Positions 57,961-64,000 of a stretch of 64,000 nt of DNA are shown here, in pieces. The notes below the pieces were generated by a model, which did no database searches, was not told the DNA's origin, and worked only from the letters and a program-made list of their open reading frames with translations. Position 1 is the first letter of the stretch, and every line of letters starts with the position of its first letter. Origin of the DNA: Cyrtodaria siliqua (Eukaryota > Mollusca > Bivalvia > Adapedonta > Hiatellidae); assembly GCA_037043455.1 (NCBI GenBank), contig JAWPHD010006805.1:10001-74000 (forward strand), written 5' to 3'. The position numbers and the translations under genes were made by a program.

Positions 57961-60552
57961 CTGAGAACAAGATACACGTGCCATATCGCTGTAAAGCAGA
58001 AAGAAACAAGATACACGTGCCATATGGCTGTTAAGCAGAAAGATAATAGATGACGAAAAATAGTCTTATTTTTTTTAGCTTTAATGTATTTCTATTAATA
58101 CTTCACTCAAAAGAATATATTTTTAGCTACCAGAAATATTAAAGAGACACACATTCACAACAAACACTATTTTGAGAAATGTAACCTTTCCTTCATACAA
58201 GTAGAGTAGGTGGTAATCCAGCAGAATGATAGTATAAACCAGTAAGGAGAAGTAGTAGACAGATGTTCCGCCAAATCATCCCACAAATAGTTAAGTAACA
58301 ATTATACGTTTTTCTATACAAGTCTATGTAAACAGAGATTGCAGCTGGCAGCCATACTGGAAGTCTGATCAAAGTTAGACGTAGTTTAGACACCCTGATA
58401 GGTTGAGGACTCATGTCAGTATTGCGTGTGCTCCGGGGAGAAACAATAACAAACTTTGTATTTTTTTCATCAATTTTCAGAAGTTTGATGGAAAGTTGAA
58501 TTTCATTAGACTTCGAGAGGAATGTCTGTGTGAGTTGCAATGAAAATTCCTCTAGTGGTTTTGGAGGATAAGAAAACAGACATTTGACAAACTTTTCATG
58601 ATCTCATCAAGGTAATGACCAGCGGAGCTAACAAGTCAAATGGTGATGTAACATGAAAAGAATGAATGAATGGTGTTTTACAGCACGTCGACACTTAACA
58701 TGAAAAGACAAAAGCAACATGAAAAGACAAAAGTAATAATAAAACTAGAAAATGTGTCCTTGGGACATGGAAGCATCGCTGTAGCGCTGTCAGTCACATA
58801 AAATAAAACTTCAGTGTTAAGTAATTTAGTCCAAACAGTAGGTCAAGTTTCATTCATATTGACCTGGTTTTGGTAGTAACATATTCAGCTTTTTTTCCCT
58901 TATATAAATTCCCAATGACAAAAGGTATGTTTATTCCCCAATTGAAGAAGCGAAAAATATATCCTTTTAGTGCGAGGTAACACAATACTACAAGAGAATG
59001 TATACATGTTAATGCAAAGTATTTAAGCATATAATATTGCTTTTGTTTGATAGTGAACACTTCCCAATTTAAGGTAAAACAAAGCAAATTTTCCCAATTG
59101 AACGGGTACTGGTACCATTCCCAAAAGGGTGGGAAAAAAAGCTAATACTGTCAATCCAACAAGCAGTTTAGGAAGAGTAGTGGCGACAACAAATTTAAAT
59201 TAAAATGTCAAAGGGCCATAACTCCATCAAAAAATATTGAACCAAAACGCACACGGGATATGCACAACTAGACATCATACCAATACTTCGAACCAAGTTT
59301 CGTTGAAATCAAACAAGCTGTTTAGGAGGAGTTGTGGTGACAACAAATTTAAAGTTAAAATGTGAAAGGGCCATAACTCTGTCAAAAATCATCAAACTGG
59401 AACACAAACGCAATATGCACAATTAGAAATCATACTGATGCTACCTACAAAGTTTTTCGAAATCCAACAAGCCGTTTAGGAGGAGTATCGGCGACAACAA
59501 ATTTAAAGCACACTTCCGGTAAACATGAAAAGTATACTGCAGAACAAAAATGTGTATCCAACAATAGTTTTAACTTTTAGAATGCATTTATAACTTATTT
59601 TTGCATTGTTTTTTGTTCAGGTGCACATGAAAGGCAGAAAAAGGTGTCTCCCCTCTTAGGACCCTTACATGAATTCAGATTTGCTAAACACACCCAACCC
59701 TCACAATTCTCACATCTTCCCCATTTAACAATACTAATTTAAGTAAACATGTTAAAGTTTGTGGGACTGAAGTGCTTGCAGACCACACATTTTCCTTCAA
59801 ACATTTTCAGCAAAATTACCTATAAGAGAGGGTACTTTTTTTAAGTTGCTTATTTTTTTATCTGCAGTATATTTTTGATTTTTTTGGGGAAAGTAGGTCA
59901 CGAGATTTCCTCAACAATTGTGCAGACGATAGCTGTCAAAACTTTAATCCATGAAAAAATGACTTTAATCAAGATTTAAGGAAAGGAAGATTATGGAACA
60001 GTGACATGGACTAAATTTAATACACATGGAGGTCAGCTTTGTATATGAAAATTACCTCTAATATCACTGTTTATATTGTCATGTTAATATTTCTGCGGGA
60101 GTATGTCAAAATATCATGTGATCGTATGCAAATGAGGTTTTCTGTTCTTATTTCTACTGTTTATTCGGAAGTGTTCTAATTCAGGTTGTGTATGAAAAGT
60201 GGATGTGCCGGGATATAAGGAAACCCAGGCCCAAATTGGGTTGACCTAGGACAAGAAATGTAAGAGATATATTATACCTGTAAACACAGCTTACATGTTA
60301 AATTTGATGTGAAATGTGACATTGTACATTTTAAGGGCGATCAGTATTTGGGTTCTACGGGAGCCCTGTGGGTATAGGAACCAAAAGATAATACTATAAG
60401 GAAGGTCATGGGCAAAGGCTGAGCGAGGACATGAAATGTAAGACATACAGACCTGTAAACACAGCTTACACACAGAGCTCGACGTGGATTGGGATGCCGA
60501 CGTGATTACATAAGCTGTCTTATTCTTCGAATAGTCGAGCTAAAAAGTTTAC
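57961..60552. other. CHEK1 intron with repeats
   Basis: Holds a doubled 'aagatacacgtgccatat' (57968, 58009), an unidentified minus-strand open frame around 58570-58200 (includes KLLKIDEKNTKFVIVSPR), tandem units at 59170-59505 ('tttaggaggagt', 'gggccataactc'), and a doubled 'cctgtaaacacagcttaca' (60277, 60451). The exon missing between 60553 and 57960 may be here but was not identified. Confidence 0.45.
58662..58696 (-). mobile_element. 35-bp LINE tail insertion
   Basis: Flanked by perfect aacatgaaaaga at 58650-58661 and 58697-58708. The insert matches the 3' end of the LINE at 42788-43267 (starting atgaatgaatgg, with 'cacgtcgacac'). An extreme 5' truncation. Confidence 0.8.
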
Positions 60553-60661
60553 CTATCATCATGGCTGCTTGGAGACATGCTGGTACCCGAGCACATGCGC
60601 TTAAATGGCCCGGTACCACAAGGCGAGTCTGAGGGTGAACTGGAAGGGAACCGGCCCAGAG
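60553..60661 (-). CDS. CHEK1: CHEK1 exon, Ser-rich linker
   Basis: Acceptor gttctttgtag ends at 60662. The exon supplies two bases that complete a codon from 61219-61320, then 35 codons with LGRFPSSSPSDSPCG and CSGTSMSPSSHDD, and two further bases before AG|GTAAAC. Sequence similarity to the vertebrate linker is low, as is usual for this region, but the splice phase with the preceding exon is exact. Confidence 0.8.
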
Positions 60662-61218
60662 CTACAAAGAACAGGGAGAAAATGCAAATTAATACTATAA
60701 ACAACAATGCCCTGTCTTGTTTGATATTATGATCATATGCTACTGCTGTTTGTAATGATACAGACATAAGTGATGGAAATATTTATATAAAATGTTCTCG
60801 TTTTTTTTTTTGTGTGATACGCTACTGACCCGCAGAATTACAGAAACTCACAATATGGTATTTTCATTTTTTTTTTTAATAATAAGGTATTATTGAGCTG
60901 AGGAACCACTATGTATGGGATATGAGTTTAATATGACTTTGGTCTCATTATAACAACCAAATGCTGCATAGTTCATGCATTTTCTTTTTACAAATTCCAA
61001 ATAATATAAAAAATTGTTCCGACATTATAAGGAATTGTTAGGAAGATGTTCAACATGGCAGATTAAAATAATATATTAACATACTTTCCACTTGTTTCAC
61101 AAAGTAAGGATCCACATAAGCTGTCAGGACTTAGGCAGGAACAATAAAGTTAAAGAGCAGTAACTGATATATGATGAATACACAAAGTGATCAGAAACAA
61201 GAAAGCACAAAATCATAC
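60662..61218. other. CHEK1 intron
   Basis: AT-rich with two poly-T runs on the + strand; nothing else seen. Confidence 0.7.
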
Positions 61219-61320
61219 TTCTGTTTTTGTTGAAATTCTTGTTAAACCATTGATGTTTCTTGATCTGGTCTATTGTTCGTCTCTTACTGGCATTCTCTAT
61301 CAACAGCGTGCGTAACAATG
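61219..61320 (-). CDS. CHEK1: CHEK1 exon, end of kinase domain
   Basis: Acceptor ctattttcag ends at 61321. Reads LLRTLLIENASKRRTIDQIK and HQWFNKNFNKNR, against [20 protein letters not shown] and DRWYNKPLKK in vertebrates. This is the last kinase helix region, with the conserved arginine after the ENxS motif. 102 bp, opening with two bases and closing with one, which fits both neighbours. Donor GTATGA is at 61218. Confidence 0.93.
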
Positions 61321-61669
61321 CTGAAAATAGTTTGCATAGAATGTTGCAAAGTTAAACATGATTGACAAACTACAACTGTCAAACTATGGGCCCGACTAAC
61401 AACTCGCCACTTACTTTATTGTCTACAGGGCAGGGTAAGTGACCTATTGACCAAAAGTAATAGGGTTCCTTCTGTGGTCAAAGGCAATGTATCTACGATG
61501 TGTCACAAATATTATACTTTGGGAGTTATCACAGGGACAAGGCGATTCCTGTAAACACCACATCAAACTTCGTTTGGTGGGGGTATAAATATAGGCCTAT
61601 ATAAAAAACGAAAACCAAATCCAACACGACATATTTATATTCAGACTTGTCTGCTGATTATATACAACG
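61321..61669. other. CHEK1 intron
   Basis: No repeat or gene recognised. Confidence 0.6.
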
Positions 61670-62045
61670 ATCACGTTAATTAAATACCGGAATTTATTAT
61701 ATACTTTCCAGTAATATAGTGGATTTTATGATAAAAATAAAACATTACATTTTCATTGTTTATATTTCACATGCGAAAATATATTTTTCCTCAAAAAGAC
61801 GTCATGCAACTGTTTACGTTGTTTATGTTATTGACGTCATTCTTTTGGCGCATTATATTTTTTAGAATATTTGTTGGTTTGTCGTGAATTTAGGATTTAT
61901 ATTCATCTCGAAGTGAGAAAACTCAAATACTTTCACTCATGCTAAAGCACTTGTGAAAATATAAGTTTTCTCACTTCTCGATGAAAATAAATCCTATATT
62001 CACTCTGAAAACAAACAAATATCCTCTATCTATTTTCTTGTTAAT
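61670..62045. mobile_element. Foldback (hairpin) element, copy 2
   Basis: Arms at about 61865-61920 and 61970-62035 are inverted copies ('gaagtgagaaaact' in one, 'agttttctcacttc' in the other) around a loop. It is the reverse-orientation relative of 3540-3925, including the flanking 'gacgtcat' segment. Intronic in CHEK1. Confidence 0.7.
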
Positions 62046-62294
62046 AATATCGCCGACTTTCTGTTTTACTTTTATAATTATAATAAATTCAAAACTTTTT
62101 TCTTTTATTTCTTAGGCCTCACTGCCACTCATTTATAATTACACAATGATACCTAGACTATACCAGTAGTCTGTTGTTCTAGATTGATGGAACTACATAG
62201 TTACTGGCCTTTCCAGGTACATGTTTGTTAGGATTAATTATAATGTGCACTTTCAAGTTGTCTGTTTAGATCATGTTTTTCGGGATAATCTTAC

Positions 62295-62399
62295 ACAGTG
62301 CCAGCGTGTCTATCTTATTCCAGGGACTCAGCGTGATCTTGCAGTCCTTCCAAGCGCAGTATTCCTGACAACCATACGTCGGCTCGTCCCACGGCAACT
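62295..62399 (-). CDS. CHEK1: CHEK1 exon, kinase C-lobe
   Basis: Acceptor tttattttcag ends at 62400. Two bases complete a Glu codon (if the previous exon ends in G), then 34 codons: LPWDEPTYGCQEYCAWKD and LSPWNKIDTLAL. The vertebrate protein has ELPWDQPSDSCQEYSDWK and LNPWKKIDSAPLAL. Donor T|GTAAGA is at 62294. Everything upstream of this (ATP site, catalytic loop, activation segment) is outside the window or not found. Confidence 0.94.
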
Positions 62400-62879
62400 C
62401 TGAAAATAAACAAGATTCGTTTTGGTCCTTCAAATCGGCCATCTTGGACACCATTTTGAATTATATTTAACTTTTTTCGGCACTGCAATAAATGTTCCTG
62501 TAGTGTCACTCCAGTGCCTTATGCCGTATGCTCCTTGATATAAACTATGACCACTGGTGTCAGAATCGACGATAGTGTCTACATAATCATTAAGTGTATA
62601 TTGTTTTACTGAAATGGTATCTGCTCCGTGAATCTGGCAATAACCTACATTTTCGAGTGGTACCCCTTTCATTTCCTTAGAATGTTGAATCGAACTAAGA
62701 GAAGCCAATGTGCTATAATCTAGAATGAACAGACACCCTTACACTTTGTTACACTTTGAGGGGGACCTCACCATCAATCGCCTTCTGCTAGTAAAGCCAA
62801 CAATATGCTTCCACAAAGTTATGCCAGCTCTGCCCACTTCGATTTAGGGCTGATCATCTCACATGTAACATATTCTGTT
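62400..62879. other. CHEK1 intron with an unidentified open frame
   Basis: A 92-codon minus-strand frame (62708-62430; includes ENVGYCQIHGADTISVKQY) has a protein-like composition but I recognise no family. It is not part of CHEK1. It could be a transposon remnant. Confidence 0.4.
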
Positions 62880-64000
62880 AGAAATGAGGTACAGTACTCA
62901 ATCCAGGTCATGAGACTAATTTCACTTGACCAGATGCCTCGGCATGGCGTGGTTATCAACTGACCACCTCCCATGTAATATATTATGGTACAGTACTCAC
63001 TCCAGGTCATGAGACTATTGACCAGATGCCTCGGCATGACACGGTTATCAACTGACCACCTCCCATGTGACATATTATGGTACAGTACTCACCGCCAGGT
63101 CATGAGACTATTGACCAGATGCCTTGGCATGGCAAGGTTATCAACTGACCACCTCCCATGTAACATATTATGGTACAGTACTCACTCCAGCCATGCGACT
63201 ATTGACCAGATGCATCGGCAACGCACGGTTATCAACGGACCACCTCCTATGTAACATATTATGGTACGGTACTCACTCCAGGTCATGCGACTATTGACCA
63301 GATGCCTCGGCATGGCACGGTTTTCACTGACCACCTCCCATGTAACATATTATGGTACAGTACTCACTCCAGGTCATGAGACTATTGACCAGATGCTTCG
63401 GCAACGCACGGTTATCAACGGACCACCTCCTATGTAACATATTATGGTACAGTACTCACTCCAGGTCATGCGACTATTGACCAGATGCCTCGGCATGGCA
63501 GGGTTATCAACTGACCACCTCCCATGTAACATATTATAGTACAGTACTCACTCCAGGTCATGAGACTATTGACCAGATGCCTCGGCATGGCACTGCCTCG
63601 ACATGGCACGGTTATCAACTGACCACCTCCCATGTAACATATTAAGGTACAGTACTCACTCCAGGTCATGAGACTTTTGACCAGATGCCTCGGCATGTCA
63701 CGGTTATCAACTGACCACCTCCCATGTAACATATTATATTACAGTACTCACTCTAGGTCATGAGACTATTGACCAGATGCCTCGGCATGGCACGGTTATC
63801 ACTGACCACCTCCCATGTAACATATTATGGTACAGTACTCACCTCCAGCCTTGCGACTATTGACCAGATGCCTCGGCATGGCACGGTTATCAACAGACCA
63901 CCTCCTATGTAACATATTATGGTACAGTACTCACTCCATGTCATGGGACTATTGACCAGATGCCTCAGCACACGGTTATCAACTGACCACCTCTCATGTA
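62880..64000 (-). repeat. ~91-bp minisatellite with a donor-like site per unit
   Basis: About 12 units of about 91 bp ('ggtcatgagactattgacca', then 'gatgcctcggcatggca' and 'ccacctcccatgtaacat') that continue beyond the right edge. On the minus strand most units carry CATGACCTGGA|GTGAGTAC, a strong 5' splice site. The position is just 3' of where the next CHEK1 exon should be. Confidence 0.9.

Noticed and set aside
58200..58570. Minus-strand open frame (KLLKIDEKNTKFVIVSPR) as the missing CHEK1 linker exon
   Set aside because: No acceptor/donor pair with the needed phase and no recognised similarity; left as unidentified.
62740..62830. Minus-strand CGSILLALLAEG, resembling the CHEK1 WSCGIVL segment expected just before ELPW
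   Set aside because: It is preceded by an in-frame stop, has no acceptor, and no donor in the right phase. Probably chance.
62985..63110. 91-bp unit read as a decayed CHEK1 QLM.GV exon end
   Set aside because: Needs frameshifts, and the exons that should follow it before ELPW are absent from 62400-62880. Only the donor-like site is reported.

Overview
The window is eukaryotic (metazoan) DNA. It has split genes with GT-AG introns, many mobile-element relics, and about half of it is tandem repeat. Interspersed families with the phrase 'ggccataactctg', (aattc)n-tailed SINEs and very large minisatellites point to a mollusc, most likely a bivalve. That assignment is inference; nothing was searched.

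Two conserved genes lie on the minus strand. CHEK1 (checkpoint kinase 1) gives seven exons from 62399 down to a stop at 51409, covering the end of the kinase domain, the linker and the C-terminal KA1 domain. Its upstream exons lie beyond the window, and one small linker exon appears to be missing from my model. UVRAG (Beclin-1/Vps34 complex subunit, autophagy and endosome traffic) gives four supported exons: 12529-12426 (C2 domain), 11766-11689, 8163-8073 and 4101-3932. A possible further upstream exon ends at 39519. Several UVRAG exons expected from the family were not found, and one exon model carries an in-frame TAA.

The main observation is structural. Several large minisatellites each begin exactly at a 5' splice site of one of these genes. 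Each array repeats the last bases of the exon plus the GT donor many times into the intron: 36-bp units after UVRAG exon 8073-8163, 28/44-bp units after UVRAG exon 11689-11766, and 55-bp units after CHEK1 exon 55569-55700. Three more arrays (1-232, 62880-64000 and perhaps the 19-kb 65-bp satellite at 20405-39530) carry donor-like sites on the same strand in every unit. This looks like recurrent tandem amplification seeded at exon-intron junctions.

Layout, left to right: donor-bearing repeat (1-232); non-autonomous interspersed repeat (725-2190); foldback element and UVRAG exon (3540-4101); TIR elements (4337-4785, 5089-5710); 36-bp array and UVRAG exon (6222-8163); 29-bp array (8840-9055); 28/44-bp array and UVRAG exons (9265-12529); SINEs (12800-13410); decayed Ty3/gypsy element (14100-17962); MITE (19506-19983); 65-bp satellite with higher-order duplications (20405-39530); SINEs, LINE fragments and retroposons (40372-45051); decayed mariner (46124-47413); MITEs and a 28-bp array (48195-50850); CHEK1 with its intronic repeats (51409-62399); and a 91-bp array (62880-64000). 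CHEK1 and UVRAG act in different but stress-linked pathways; their same-strand adjacency here is only positional.
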